Positions 1 through 8,206 of a stretch of 41,403 nt of DNA are shown here, one piece after another (the first letter of the stretch is position 1; every line of letters begins with the position of its first letter). This DNA is from Labrenzia sp. DG1229 (GTDB taxonomy: Bacteria > Pseudomonadota > Alphaproteobacteria > Rhizobiales > Stappiaceae), in assembly GCF_000521215.1 (NCBI RefSeq), contig NZ_KI928934.1, positions 40,695 through 82,097 on the forward strand. Reading direction: 5' to 3'. A program made the translations under genes and the position numbers. The notes under the pieces are model-generated. The model ran no database searches. It was not told the DNA's origin and saw only the letters and a program-made list of their open reading frames with translations.

Positions 1-2
1 AG

Positions 3-941
3 GGCGTGGAAAATGCGATGGTGGCACTCACGGCGGAACGCGCTCCTGGTGGTGACCGCAACACCCCTCCGAAGCCGAAGCCGGCGCCGCGTCAAACGCA
101 ACCTGGGCCCGACGAGCAGGCTGCTCCAAAACCTGGTGTACCGGGTATCAGGCACATCATTGCTGTAGCCTCGGGCAAGGGTGGCGTCGGCAAATCGACG
201 ACAACTGCAAATCTCGCACTCGGGATGGCATCAAACGGGCTGAAGGTCGGTGTTCTGGACGCAGACATTTACGGGCCGTCTGTTCCGCGGCTCTTCAACG
301 TTTCCGGAAGACCGGAAACTGCCTCCGGGCGTGTTTTGAAACCGTTGGAAGGATACGGCATCAAGGTGATGTCGATGGGGTTCATGGTTGAAGAAGAAAC
401 GCCCATGATCTGGCGCGGGCCGATGGTTATATCCGCGCTGACACAGATGCTGCGCGAAGTTGCCTGGGGTGATCTCGATGTTCTCGTGGTCGACATGCCT
501 CCGGGGACCGGCGATGCGCAGCTGACGATGGCACAACAGGTTCCTCTGGCAGGTGCCGTCATCGTTTCGACGCCGCAAGACCTCGCGCTGATAGATGCGC
601 GCAAGGGCTTGAACATGTTCAAACGGGTTGATGTGCCGGTTCTCGGCATTGTCGAGAACATGAGCTACTTCCTTTGCCCTGACTGCGGCGGACGTCACGA
701 TATCTTCGGCCACGGAGGAGCACGCGCGGAAGCAGAACGGCTCAGTGTGCCGTTTTTGGGCGAGGTCCCGTTGACGATGAAGATCAGGGAAACATCTGAT
801 GCCGGAACACCCATTGTCGTGTCCGATCCGGAAGGGCCTATGGCTGCTATCTACAAGGACATCGCAAGCAAGGTCATGTCGACGATTGACAACCCGGCGA
901 CCGCGGCAGGAAGGGCAGCACCGCAGATCGTCTTTGATTGA
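3..941 (+). CDS. mrp: Mrp/ApbC-family Fe-S cluster carrier ATPase (5' end outside window)
   Basis: P-loop NTPase of the Mrp/NBP35 family, known to carry and transfer [4Fe-4S] clusters to apoproteins in the cytoplasm. The frame is open to the window edge, and its first residues (VENAMVALTAERA) read like the end of the small N-terminal DUF59 domain that precedes the ATPase in this family. The GTG at 6 is therefore unlikely to be the true start and the gene is 5'-partial here. A Pro-rich linker follows, then the deviant Walker A GKGGVGKST, the DMPPGTGD switch region, and the CPDCGG pair (CxxC) that binds the cluster between two subunits. No Rho-independent terminator is evident after the stop. 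The family is certain; the client proteins cannot be read from sequence. Confidence 0.93.
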   Translation, partial: GVENAMVALTAERAPGGDRNTPPKPKPAPRQTQPGPDEQAAPKPGVPGIRHIIAVASGKGGVGKSTTTANLALGMASNGLKVGVLDADIYGPSVPRLFNVSGRPETASGRVLKPLEGYGIKVMSMGFMVEEETPMIWRGPMVISALTQMLREVAWGDLDVLVVDMPPGTGDAQLTMAQQVPLAGAVIVSTPQDLALIDARKGLNMFKRVDVPVLGIVENMSYFLCPDCGGRHDIFGHGGARAEAERLSVPFLGEVPLTMKIRETSDAGTPIVVSDPEGPMAAIYKDIASKVMSTIDNPATAAGRAAPQIVFD

Positions 942-1206
942 GCCTTGAGAACTCAGTTGCGGTGGCCGGATCGATATCTGGCCACGCTCTGTCACCTGGT
1001 TGAGCTATTACTCTGTTTTCAGATCTGTTTTCGCCGGGACAGGTCAGGCCTTCATATTGACTGAGGCCGTTCCGGAAAAAGCATAAGTTTCTTGTTTTTA
1101 CCTGCGTTGGTACCAGTTTCACGCGCGGATCACGCCTTGTCTGTAAATTACCTCTCGTTGAGTCTTCGTATAAATTCAATCCTATGTAGAGGGTGCGTCT
1201 CCGCGC

Positions 1207-2379
1207 ATGGATTCCCGCCAGGCAGAGCAAAAGAGTGTTGAGGGAAAACCCTCTCTCGGCATGCTGATTGCGATTTCGACAATGAGCCCGTTGGCGATGC
1301 AGATTTATCTGCCGTCATTGGCCGGGATGATGGTTGTCTTTTCAGCGTCGTCAGGTGAAATCCAGCTTTCCATGTCAGCGTATTTTGTTGCGGTTGCGGT
1401 CTCGCAACTGTTTTGGGGGCCCTTGTCGGACCAGTTCGGGCGTCGTCCCGTCATCATCATTGGAATGTTTCTGTTCGTTGTTGGAAGTATCCTCTGCCTG
1501 ATCGCCTCTACGATAGAAGCCTTGATTGCAGCACGCGTTCTTCAGGCCGCAGGCGGCTGCACGGGAATGGTGCTTGGTCGCGCGATCGTCAGAGATCTTT
1601 ACGGGCCACGGCAATCAGCAAGCATGATCGGCTATGTGACGATGGGAATGGCGGTCATGCCGACCATAGCCCCCGCGATCGGCGGCATCCTGGACCAGTT
1701 CTACGGCTGGCAGGGCGGGTTCTTTCTCTTGCTGATAATTGGAATTGTCGTGCTGGTGGCAAGTGTTCTTTATTTGCCGGAAACCAACAAGACACGCACT
1801 GCCATCGGTCCGCGCCAGGTTCTTCGCTCATACCGGCTACTCATGAAAGAGCCGCTATACTGGAGCTACACACTTACGGCAGCATTTTCCGCACTGACCT
1901 ATTTCGCCTATCTTGGCGGCGCCCCGTTCATCGCAGCGCAACTCCTCTCGCTGAGCGCTGCCGAAATGGGCTTCTATTTCATGTTCGTCGCGCTCGGATA
2001 CATCGTCGGGAACTATATCTCCGGCAGGTTTGCCGAGCGGATCGGGCTCTATCCAATGATCCTGGCAGGCACTCTTATCGCGGCGCTATCGGTCGCGCTT
2101 ATCGCCGGGTTCGCCTCATGCGGAATAGTATCCGCTGCCAGCTTGTTCCTGCCCATGTTCGTTCTTGGTCTAGGCAACGGCGTCTGCTTGCCGAGCGCGA
2201 TTTCCGGCGCTGTCAATGTTCGGCCCGAACTTGCAGGTGCGGCTTCTGGACTGGTTGCCTCCATGCAGGTCGGCATGGGGGCGATTGCGGGTTCGCTGGT
2301 CGCCTGGTTGTTTGCCGACAGTTTTCTGGCAGGTTCGCCCTGGAGCATGATTGGGTTATGGCGATGGGAATCGTCATAA
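1207..2379 (+). CDS. Bcr/CflA-family MFS drug efflux transporter, apparent 3' frameshift
   Basis: Drug:H+ antiporter of the major facilitator superfamily, inner membrane. The family signature is visible: early YLPSL after the first helix segment, the motif-A loop GPLSDQFGRRP between TM2 and TM3, and GRAIVRDLYG in TM4. As read, the protein is 390 aa and ends abruptly after ...SPWSMIGLWRWESS, without its last helix. In the -1 frame the DNA continues after the GGG at 2353-2355 as VMAMGIVISLLAALSIKRA and stops at 2444, which is an ideal TM12 plus short basic tail. Adding one G to that run restores a single frame of about 412 aa, the normal family size. The start at 1207 has only a weak purine stretch upstream (AGAGGG). 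Substrate unknown. Confidence 0.88.
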   Translation: MDSRQAEQKSVEGKPSLGMLIAISTMSPLAMQIYLPSLAGMMVVFSASSGEIQLSMSAYFVAVAVSQLFWGPLSDQFGRRPVIIIGMFLFVVGSILCLIASTIEALIAARVLQAAGGCTGMVLGRAIVRDLYGPRQSASMIGYVTMGMAVMPTIAPAIGGILDQFYGWQGGFFLLLIIGIVVLVASVLYLPETNKTRTAIGPRQVLRSYRLLMKEPLYWSYTLTAAFSALTYFAYLGGAPFIAAQLLSLSAAEMGFYFMFVALGYIVGNYISGRFAERIGLYPMILAGTLIAALSVALIAGFASCGIVSAASLFLPMFVLGLGNGVCLPSAISGAVNVRPELAGAASGLVASMQVGMGAIAGSLVAWLFADSFLAGSPWSMIGLWRWESS

Positions 2380-2483
2380 GTCTGCTGGCTGCACTATCCA
2401 TCAAACGCGCAGCCACAATGCGAGAAATGATACCTGCAGAGTAAGACTGCGCTTTCAGGGATCGGGGCGGAAAAACCTGTGTG

Positions 2484-3536
2484 CTAGCCGCCGGTGACGC
2501 TCATGTGACGTGAAACGGCAGGTTGTCTGGAATTCCTGTCAATCACGAAATCATGCCCCTTCGGTTTGCGACCGATGGCCTCGTCGATGGCATTGTTCAG
2601 AAGATCGTTGCCCTCAGAAGCACGCAGCGGTTCGCGAAGGTCTGCCATGTCGTCCTGACCCAGGCACATATAAAGTTGGCCGGTGCATGTGATGCGGACA
2701 CGATTGCAACTTTCACAAAAATTATGTGTCAAGGGCGTGATAAAGCCCAACCGGCCGCCTGTTTCCCCGATCGTGACATATCGCGCCGGACCTCCTGTCT
2801 TGTACGGGATCTCCGTGAGCGTGAATTGTTCGGAGAGTCCTGCCCTCACAGAGGACAATGGGAGATACTGATCTGTGCGGTCGCCATCGATTTCTCCAAG
2901 CGGCATGGTTTCAATAAGGGTCAGGTCATGTCCCTGTTCATGGCACCATTGGAGCATCGGGACGATCTCGTGTTCATTCACGTCCTTGAGCGCAACCATG
3001 TTGATCTTGATCTTCAGCCCGGCATCGGTAGCGGCACGAATGCCGTCCATGACCTTGCCAAGATTGCCCCAACGGGTGACGGCCTTGAATTTTTGAGCAT
3101 CAAGCGTGTCGATGGATACATTGATCCGCCGGATACCGCATTCATAAAGTTCATTCGCATATCGGGCGAGCTGCGAGCCGTTCGTCGTAATGGTCAATTC
3201 TTCGAGAGCGCCACTCTCAAGATGTCGCCCGAGGCTCCGGATCAGGCTCATGATGTTCTTGCGCACCAATGGCTCGCCGCCGGTCAGCCGGAGTTTACGG
3301 ACACCTTTTTCGATAAAAGCAGTGCAGAGACGGTCCAGCTCTTCAAGACTGAGAACCTCCCGCTTCGGGAGAAACGTCATGTCTTCCGCCATGCAGTAAA
3401 CACAGCGAAAATCACAGCGGTCCGTAACGGATACACGCAGATATGTAACGGCACGGCCGAAGGGATCGATCATCGGTGATGGTAGACCTGCAGCGTCCGA
3501 ACCTTCTGAAGGAATAACAATCTTACCGTCTGTCAC
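2484..3536 (-). CDS. moaA: GTP 3',8-cyclase MoaA (molybdenum cofactor biosynthesis)
   Basis: Radical-SAM enzyme that, with MoaC, converts GTP to cyclic pyranopterin monophosphate, the first step of molybdenum cofactor synthesis. Visible: the radical-SAM cluster motif CDFRCVYC soon after [11 protein letters not shown], the LTGGEPL strand, the C-terminal second cluster region [13 protein letters not shown]...MC, and the C-terminal Gly-Gly (MSVTGG) needed for activity. The open frame extends back to an ATG at 3629, but that start lacks a ribosome site. I chose the GTG at 3536 because GGGAG lies just upstream and the protein becomes about 350 aa, the usual length; the ATG at 3473 (MIDPFGR) is a third option. 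It lies downstream of acg and marR on the same strand, but no other moa gene is adjacent. Confidence 0.93.
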   Translation of the reverse strand: MTDGKIVIPSEGSDAAGLPSPMIDPFGRAVTYLRVSVTDRCDFRCVYCMAEDMTFLPKREVLSLEELDRLCTAFIEKGVRKLRLTGGEPLVRKNIMSLIRSLGRHLESGALEELTITTNGSQLARYANELYECGIRRINVSIDTLDAQKFKAVTRWGNLGKVMDGIRAATDAGLKIKINMVALKDVNEHEIVPMLQWCHEQGHDLTLIETMPLGEIDGDRTDQYLPLSSVRAGLSEQFTLTEIPYKTGGPARYVTIGETGGRLGFITPLTHNFCESCNRVRITCTGQLYMCLGQDDMADLREPLRASEGNDLLNNAIDEAIGRKPKGHDFVIDRNSRQPAVSRHMSVTGG

Positions 3537-3685
3537 GCTCTGCTCTCCCACGACTTCTTCGTTGTTGACCACATCATATGGCGCGACCGGAAACAATATC
3601 AATTTGTTCCGGTCAATCGTTATCTGCATTTAGCCAACAGGTAAACTTGGCAGTGTATTTTTGTCAATCCGGCCGAAATTGTCCT

Positions 3686-4132
3686 TTAGTCCCGATTGGC
3701 GTCAAGAACAGCGCGAATGTCAGCGAGATCAGGAACGAGAGCACGGATCTTGTCTTCGGGGTATCGCGCGCGAAAGGCCTCGATGTCGGGGTCAATCGAT
3801 TTGATTGCCTCGTCCCTGAACCGGCGGCCCGCATCCGTCAGCCAGACAGTTTTGCTCCGGCCGTCCTCGGGGTTCGGACGAATTTCCACAAAGCCGTGTT
3901 CCGCCAGCCCGTTCAGGGTGTGGGTCATAGTTGTTTTGGGTACCTGGAACGCTCTGGCAATGGCAAGCGGCGTTTGCCCGTCTCTGACCCGGATCAGGTG
4001 GTTGATAACGCTGAAGTGGGGCAAGGTCAGCCCCTTCGGCAGTCGTGCTTCGAGCGCAGTACGGCTCAACTGCGCTATGATGCCGATTTCATTGAAGAAG
4101 CTGAAGAACAGGGTTCGTGTTTCGTTATTCAT
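3686..4132 (-). CDS. MarR-family winged-helix transcriptional regulator
   Basis: 148-aa cytoplasmic repressor-type protein. The winged helix is clear in the middle: LTLPHFSVINHL, then the recognition helix region PKTTMTHTLNGLAEHGFVE, and the wing NPEDGRSKTVWLT. Its ATG lies inside the end of the upstream nitroreductase gene (8-nt overlap, 4125-4132), which implies translational coupling and one operon. The 40-bp inverted repeat just upstream of that operon (5242-5281) is the obvious candidate operator for autoregulation. MarR proteins of this kind usually respond to phenolic or electrophilic ligands. That would suit a nitroreductase target, but the ligand is not visible here. Confidence 0.92.
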   Translation of the reverse strand: MNNETRTLFFSFFNEIGIIAQLSRTALEARLPKGLTLPHFSVINHLIRVRDGQTPLAIARAFQVPKTTMTHTLNGLAEHGFVEIRPNPEDGRSKTVWLTDAGRRFRDEAIKSIDPDIEAFRARYPEDKIRALVPDLADIRAVLDANRD

Positions 4133-5230
4133 TCATGATCCGTGTCGCAAGTGGCCACCGGGGAGTAGGGGGCGTCTCTGGGCCGTATCCCAATCTACCC
4201 AGCATCTGAACAGTTTCTCCGGGATTGGCAAGTAACTCGTGCGCCCGGTGGTAGTGCGGTTCCATTTCATCAAACTCCTGCAGGGCTTGACTGACCGGAT
4301 GCAGGGCCAGGCCAAGCCGCGTCGTTTCCAGATTCAATCGAAGCCAGCGCCGTCCTGCGTCAATCTGATCTTGCCGGTTGTTTTCTGCTGTTGTCAGCGC
4401 AATGTAGGCCGGTGTGGCCGACAGCATTTCCCGGTAGAGCTTTATCCCTTCCTGGAAACCGGTTGTCCTGGGGTCCAACTGGTTTTCACGGGTCAGGATC
4501 CCTGCGAGCATGAGGCTTTCCAAAAAGGGTCCTCCCAGGTCGATGCCGTCGGGATCGGCGTTGATTTCGGTTTTGCCGAAGCGCATCAGGTCAACGCTTT
4601 CCTTCAGCGTGCGATGGGTGTGCATTTCTGTCAGCCATGCCTCCCAGGTGAGTGCTCTTATGCGGTCCACTTCCTTATCTTCGGTGAATACCGTGCCATA
4701 TCCCCCGAGCGCGATTGCCATGTCCTTTGGAACCGGTTTGTCCAGAAACGGTTCCTTGCAGGACCGACGAGCAAGAATGTGGTCAGCCAGTGGATCCACA
4801 TCACCACCCTCTGCCAACTGAACTCTTGCAACCGCGTCATCTGGGATTTCCGGAAACAACTCAATTTTGGCAGTTTTGTTTCGCAGGGTGGCGGCAATCG
4901 ACATCAATTCGAGAAAACAGCCGAGACCGATAAAGATCTGTCGGTGATACGGATCGGTATGGGGAAGGTCACGCGTCTCGTCCCGATAGAGTGCGAACTG
5001 GTTGTCCTTTTCCAGATCGATCAGCCACGGTTGCCTGTTATGGGGATTGGGGGCAAGGAGCGCGTAGGAGAGCGCGAAAGCCGGGGGTCTTCGTAGTCCC
5101 CTGCAGCATTCCACGGGGCGAGCGCCTTGGATGGCGTTCTGGTCATCGCAAAAGCTCCAGCCGCTGCGCCTGTTGCCACGATTAGTCCGCCACCAAGAAG
5201 TGCCAGGGTTTTTCTGCGGGAAAGTGTCAT
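4125..5230 (-). CDS. Tat-exported Acg-family nitroreductase/FMN protein, frameshifted near its N-terminus
   Basis: The large frame (4125 to about 5082) encodes a nitroreductase-like fold of the Acg type: LLAPNPHNRQPWLIDL near its start, DPYHRQIFIGLGCFLE, and a C-terminal RLGYGPETPP. The N-terminus is in a different frame, starting at ATG 5230 with GGAG upstream: MTLSRRKTLALLGGG is a twin-arginine signal, followed by APWNAAGDYEDP. The two frames meet at the run of five G (five C in the sense) at 5083-5087. One extra C joins them into about 367 aa with ALSYALLAPNPHN directly after the leader. Family members are known or predicted FMN-binding periplasmic or secreted proteins; catalytic activity is uncertain. 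First gene of an operon with marR. The break is either real or a sequencing error. Confidence 0.78.
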
Positions 5231-5241
5231 TGAAGGCTCCA

Positions 5242-5281
5242 TTAGTTCGATTTCGTACAAAATAATACGACGTCGAACTAA
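5242..5281. promoter_or_regulatory. 40-bp inverted repeat, candidate MarR operator
   Basis: Perfect 9-bp outer arms TTAGTTCGA (5242-5250) and TCGAACTAA (5273-5281) enclose a second pair, TCGTA (5253-5257) and TACGA (5266-5270). The repeat lies 12-51 bp upstream of the acg start on the minus strand. A TATTAT that could serve as its -10 (5262-5267) sits in the centre. Position and symmetry fit a site where the MarR encoded by the second gene of the operon would block transcription. No convincing -35 was found. Confidence 0.62.
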
Positions 5282-5320
5282 AAGCAATTCCTGCCTTGAG
5301 ATTTTAAATTAGCGGAGCGC

Positions 5321-5367
5321 TTGAAATAACACTAAAAGGTGTTATGTATCGTGACACCAAAAGGTGT
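5321..5367 (+). promoter_or_regulatory. Promoter with two palindromic operators for the cupin-ArsR operon
   Basis: A -35-like TTGAAA (5321-5326) and -10-like TATGTA (5343-5348) are 16 bp apart. Palindrome 1 (5326-5345) has perfect 7-bp arms ATAACAC/GTGTTAT and fills the spacer. Palindrome 2 (5354-5367) is ACACC-AAAA-GGTGT, just downstream of the expected transcription start. Both share the core ACAC-N-AAAAGGTGT and their centres are 25 bp apart. The arrangement is typical of a repressor site, most likely for the ArsR-type protein encoded by the operon's second gene. Binding is inferred. Confidence 0.62.
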
Positions 5368-5382
5368 TGTAAGGAGATTTCG

Positions 5383-5829
5383 ATGAAAATTGGCAAAATG
5401 TTCCAGGCAATTGCGGCCGTGATCGTACTGGGATCAACAGCGACAGAAGTGGTTGCTTCAGAAATCAGGTTGTCGATTCAACAGGCGCTTTCCTGGGAAA
5501 CAACTGTTGAGGGTGTGGCCTTCGCCCCATTGAAAGGTAATCGGTTCAAAGAAAGTTACATGGCGATGGTGCGTTTGCCGGCAGGTCTTGCAAGTCCGGT
5601 TCACATGAAAAGCGCAGGGATGTATGGCCTGGTCGTTTCCGGACAAATGGTCCACTTGTCCGGAAACGCCTTGGATGGTGCAGAAACAGTTCTGAGGGCC
5701 GGCGACTATTATGAGATACCGGCGGGAGTGGCACATGTGAGCAAATGTGTCTCAGCGGTGGAATGTGTGACTTTTCTCTACCAGGACGGCCCCTTTGATT
5801 TTCTGCCGATCGTTGAGGGGCACAAATGA
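5383..5829 (+). CDS. Secreted single-domain cupin protein
   Basis: 148 aa, starting at ATG 5383 behind a good ribosome site (AAGGAG, 6 nt away); an in-frame ATG at 5344 lies inside the operator and is rejected. Residues 1-26 form a Sec signal peptide ending ...EVVAS. The rest reads as a small beta-barrel cupin: SPVHMKSAGMYGLVVSGQM resembles motif 1 and AGDYYEIPAGVAHVSKC resembles motif 2, with conserved His residues that could bind a metal. Two Cys (VSKCVSAVEC) lie near the C-terminus. The stop overlaps the ArsR start (ATGA, 5826-5829), so the three genes are co-translated. Function unknown; a periplasmic binding or sensing role is inference only. Confidence 0.85.
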   Translation: MKIGKMFQAIAAVIVLGSTATEVVASEIRLSIQQALSWETTVEGVAFAPLKGNRFKESYMAMVRLPAGLASPVHMKSAGMYGLVVSGQMVHLSGNALDGAETVLRAGDYYEIPAGVAHVSKCVSAVECVTFLYQDGPFDFLPIVEGHK

Positions 5830-6167
5830 AAACCGGTCCTCAAGAGGTTTTCCGTGCGTTGTCGGACCCGACCAGACGTCAGATTCTCTTGTTTCTGGCA
5901 CAGGAGGATCTTGCGATTTCCGATATCGCCGAACGCTTTGATATCACCCGGACAGCGATCAACAAGCACTTGGCCATCCTTGAGGAAGGAGGGCTCATCA
6001 ATAGCGAGGTAAGCGGACGGGAGCGTCGAAAGAGCCTGGCGCCCAATCCACTGAAGTCGGCATTTGAGTGGCTTGGGCATTTTGAACAATTCTGGGATAT
6101 CAGGCTTGCCGATCTGCAGCGTGAGATTGCCAGGGACATGAAAGAAAAGAAGGAAACGGGAAAATGA
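5826..6167 (+). CDS. ArsR-family winged-helix regulator
   Basis: 113-aa regulator of the ArsR/SmtB fold. The N-terminus FRALSDPTRRQILLFL is the hallmark first helix of the family, followed by ISDIAERFDITRTAINKHLAILEEGGLI (helix-turn-helix) and a short wing with GRERRKSL. It has no Cys metal-binding motif, so it is probably not a metal sensor. It belongs to the subgroup commonly paired with an SRPBCC/AHSA1 gene, which indeed follows with an ATGA overlap (6164-6167). It probably represses its own operon through the palindromes at 5326-5367. Confidence 0.93.
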   Translation: MKTGPQEVFRALSDPTRRQILLFLAQEDLAISDIAERFDITRTAINKHLAILEEGGLINSEVSGRERRKSLAPNPLKSAFEWLGHFEQFWDIRLADLQREIARDMKEKKETGK

Positions 6168-6598
6168 GTACAACAACGATCACAAAGACCATTTTTCTTG
6201 AAGCGCCTCGCTCGGTCGTGTGGACGTTCCTGACCGAGAAGGAAAAGCTGGCTCGCTGGTTTCATCCGGCAGAACACGATCTCAAGGAGGGAGCCGACTA
6301 CACGCTGCTTGACCATCACGGCGACATGTCCCGCATCTGTTGGGGCAAGGTGCTGGAAATGCGCCCTTACGACAGCCTGGTTTATACGTTCACAGTAAAA
6401 CCCTTGAAGGGCGCCATGACCACCGTGCGATGGACGCTCGAAGACGCCGCGGGAGGAACCCGATTGACGCTTTCGCATGAAGGCATTGAACAGGCCGCCG
6501 GAGAAGCGGCATTCATGATGCTTAGCGCGCTGGATGCGGGTTGGGACGTACACTTCGGCAAGTTTCGCGAGGAAGCCAAGGTACCTGTGTCCGCATAG
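6164..6598 (+). CDS. SRPBCC (AHSA1-like) domain protein
   Basis: 144 aa covering one START/Bet v1-like fold: IFLEAPRSVVWTFLTEKEKLARWF at the start, central beta strands, and a C-terminal helix ending HFGKFREEAKV. Proteins of this type bind hydrophobic ligands or resemble the Hsp90 co-activator Aha1 C-domain. In bacteria they are often encoded beside an ArsR regulator and no biochemical role is settled. It is the last gene of the cupin-arsR operon and is followed by a strong terminator at 6619. Cytoplasmic; no signal sequence. Confidence 0.88.
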   Translation: MSTTTITKTIFLEAPRSVVWTFLTEKEKLARWFHPAEHDLKEGADYTLLDHHGDMSRICWGKVLEMRPYDSLVYTFTVKPLKGAMTTVRWTLEDAAGGTRLTLSHEGIEQAAGEAAFMMLSALDAGWDVHFGKFREEAKVPVSA

Positions 6599-6618
6599 AC
6601 CGGTTGCCCGAAAACGGA

Positions 6619-6646
6619 AACCGGTGCCACTGGCACCGGTTGTTTT
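6619..6646 (+). terminator. Rho-independent terminator after the SRPBCC gene
   Basis: A perfect 10-bp stem AACCGGTGCC / GGCACCGGTT (6619-6628 and 6632-6641) with a 3-nt loop is followed by GTTTT. It lies 21 bp after the SRPBCC stop and closes the operon. Confidence 0.85.
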
Positions 6647-6703
6647 GCTGATCCATCCGCTGGCTCCGGCGTATTCCTTTGTGGCACAACATTTTGAGGC
6701 AGC

Positions 6704-8140
6704 ATGACAACACTGGTTTGGTTCCGGCAGGACCTGAGGACAACAGACAATCCAGCGCTGTTTGCAGCCGTGGAAAGTGGATCTGTGTTGCCCGTCTACA
6801 TCCACGAGGATCCGCAACAGACAGGCGACAGCCATCCCATGGGCGGAGCGAGCAAGTGGTGGCTCCATCAAAGCCTTTCAGCCTTGAAACAAAAGCTGCC
6901 CGGCCTTGTGTTTCTGAAAGGAGACGCGCGCCACCTGATCCCGAAACTTGCCAGGGACGCTGCTGTGTCGAACGTTTTCTGGAACAGGCGCTACGAACCG
7001 CACGCAATAGAGCGGGATACGGAAATCAAGACCGTCTTGAAGGAAGAGGGGTTCAATGGAAAAAGCTTCAAGGCAGCTCTGCTCTTCGAACCCTGGGAAC
7101 TGAAAACCAGGACGGGCGGACCGTTCAAGGTTTATTCTCCGTTCTGGAAGACAGCGCAGAATTTGGAAGTACCTGATGCGTTGCCAGCGCCAGAGGAGAT
7201 CAGGTTTGTGGAATGTCCGCTGAGCGGCCGGTTGGAAGATTTTGACCTGCTGCCGTCCAGTCCCGACTGGGCGGCCGGTTGGGAGGATATCTGGAATCCG
7301 GGTGAAGACGGGGCCTTGAAGCGTCTGAACTCATTTTTGACAACAGGTTTGCCCGGGTATGGCGAACTGAGAAATCGCCCCGACCTGCCGAACGTATCGC
7401 GATTGTCACCTCATCTTCATTTCGGCGAGGTGTCGCCGCGCCAGATCTGGCACGAAACGCGAAAGCGGATGCATTCAAATTCTGAAACCGGCAACGACGG
7501 CCATAAATTCCTGTCCGAAATCGCCTGGAGAGAGTTTGCGCATCATCTGCTCTATCATTTTCCCGACTTGCCGAGTTCGAACTGGCGATCGACATTTGAT
7601 GCCTATCCCTGGCGCGAGGGGGCCGATGACCTGAAGCTCTGGCAACGGGGTGAAACGGGTTATCCGATTGTTGATGCCGGCATGCGGGAGCTTTGGCAGA
7701 CCGGGTACATGCACAACAGGGTGCGCATGATCGTGGCGAGCTTCCTGGTAAAGCACTTGCGTATCCACTGGCATCATGGCGAGGCCTGGTTTCGAGACAC
7801 TCTTTTGGATGCCGACCTCGCCAACAACTCTGCAAGCTGGCAATGGGTGACCGGGTCCGGAGCAGACGCGGCACCTTATTTCCGTATTTTCAATCCGATC
7901 ACGCAAGCACGGAAATTCGATCCCGAAGGACAATACGTCAGACGATGGATACCGGCACTGAAGGATCTTGAAGCCCCCCATCTGTTTGAACCCTTCAACG
8001 CGCCGCAAGCTGCACTGGAGCGGGCAGGGGTCGTTCTTGGGATGACCTATCCGTTGCCGATCGTCGATCATGCTGCTGCTAGGCAGGCCGCGCTCGACGG
8101 CTATGCGAGCGTGAAAGCGGCGGGGCAAAACGCCGCTTGA
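6704..8140 (+). CDS. phrB: Deoxyribodipyrimidine photo-lyase (class I CPD photolyase)
   Basis: 478-aa light-driven DNA repair flavoenzyme that splits cyclobutane pyrimidine dimers. The N-terminal Rossmann domain for the antenna chromophore begins LVWFRQDLRTTDNPAL. The FAD-binding helical domain has the usual landmarks: RLSPHLHFGEVSPRQIW, FLSEIAWREFAHHLLYHFP, the active-site stretch TGYPIVDAGMRELWQTGYMHNR and NPITQARKFDPEGQYVRRW. The Trp-rich segment around NNSASWQWVTGSG fits the electron-transfer chain. Length is typical. It stands as a single gene after a terminator, with a DUF971 gene 66 bp downstream. A photolyase is more likely than a cryptochrome because there is no C-terminal extension. 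Confidence 0.95.
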   Translation: MTTLVWFRQDLRTTDNPALFAAVESGSVLPVYIHEDPQQTGDSHPMGGASKWWLHQSLSALKQKLPGLVFLKGDARHLIPKLARDAAVSNVFWNRRYEPHAIERDTEIKTVLKEEGFNGKSFKAALLFEPWELKTRTGGPFKVYSPFWKTAQNLEVPDALPAPEEIRFVECPLSGRLEDFDLLPSSPDWAAGWEDIWNPGEDGALKRLNSFLTTGLPGYGELRNRPDLPNVSRLSPHLHFGEVSPRQIWHETRKRMHSNSETGNDGHKFLSEIAWREFAHHLLYHFPDLPSSNWRSTFDAYPWREGADDLKLWQRGETGYPIVDAGMRELWQTGYMHNRVRMIVASFLVKHLRIHWHHGEAWFRDTLLDADLANNSASWQWVTGSGADAAPYFRIFNPITQARKFDPEGQYVRRWIPALKDLEAPHLFEPFNAPQAALERAGVVLGMTYPLPIVDHAAARQAALDGYASVKAAGQNAA

Positions 8141-8206
8141 CGGGCAAATCAGAAAACGTATCGTCGCCGACATGCAACGACCAACAAACACCCGGACGGG
8201 ACCTTG

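Noticed and set aside
962..985. GTGGCC/GGCCAC hairpin after mrp as a terminator
   Set aside because: Only a 6-bp stem with a 12-nt loop and no T-run follows.
1158..1187. Promoter for the MFS gene (TTGAGT and CTATGT)
   Set aside because: Spacing is tolerable but both elements are poor matches and several alternatives are equally good.
2523..3479. 318-codon plus-strand frame opposite moaA
   Set aside because: It mirrors the moaA coding strand completely; the minus strand carries all radical-SAM motifs.
4239..5096. 285-codon plus-strand frame opposite the nitroreductase
   Set aside because: Antisense shadow; the minus strand holds the recognisable nitroreductase sequence.
5344..5382. Upstream ATG (5344) as start of the cupin gene
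   Set aside because: It would place the start inside the operator and -10, lacks a ribosome site and would hide the signal peptide; ATG 5383 has AAGGAG.
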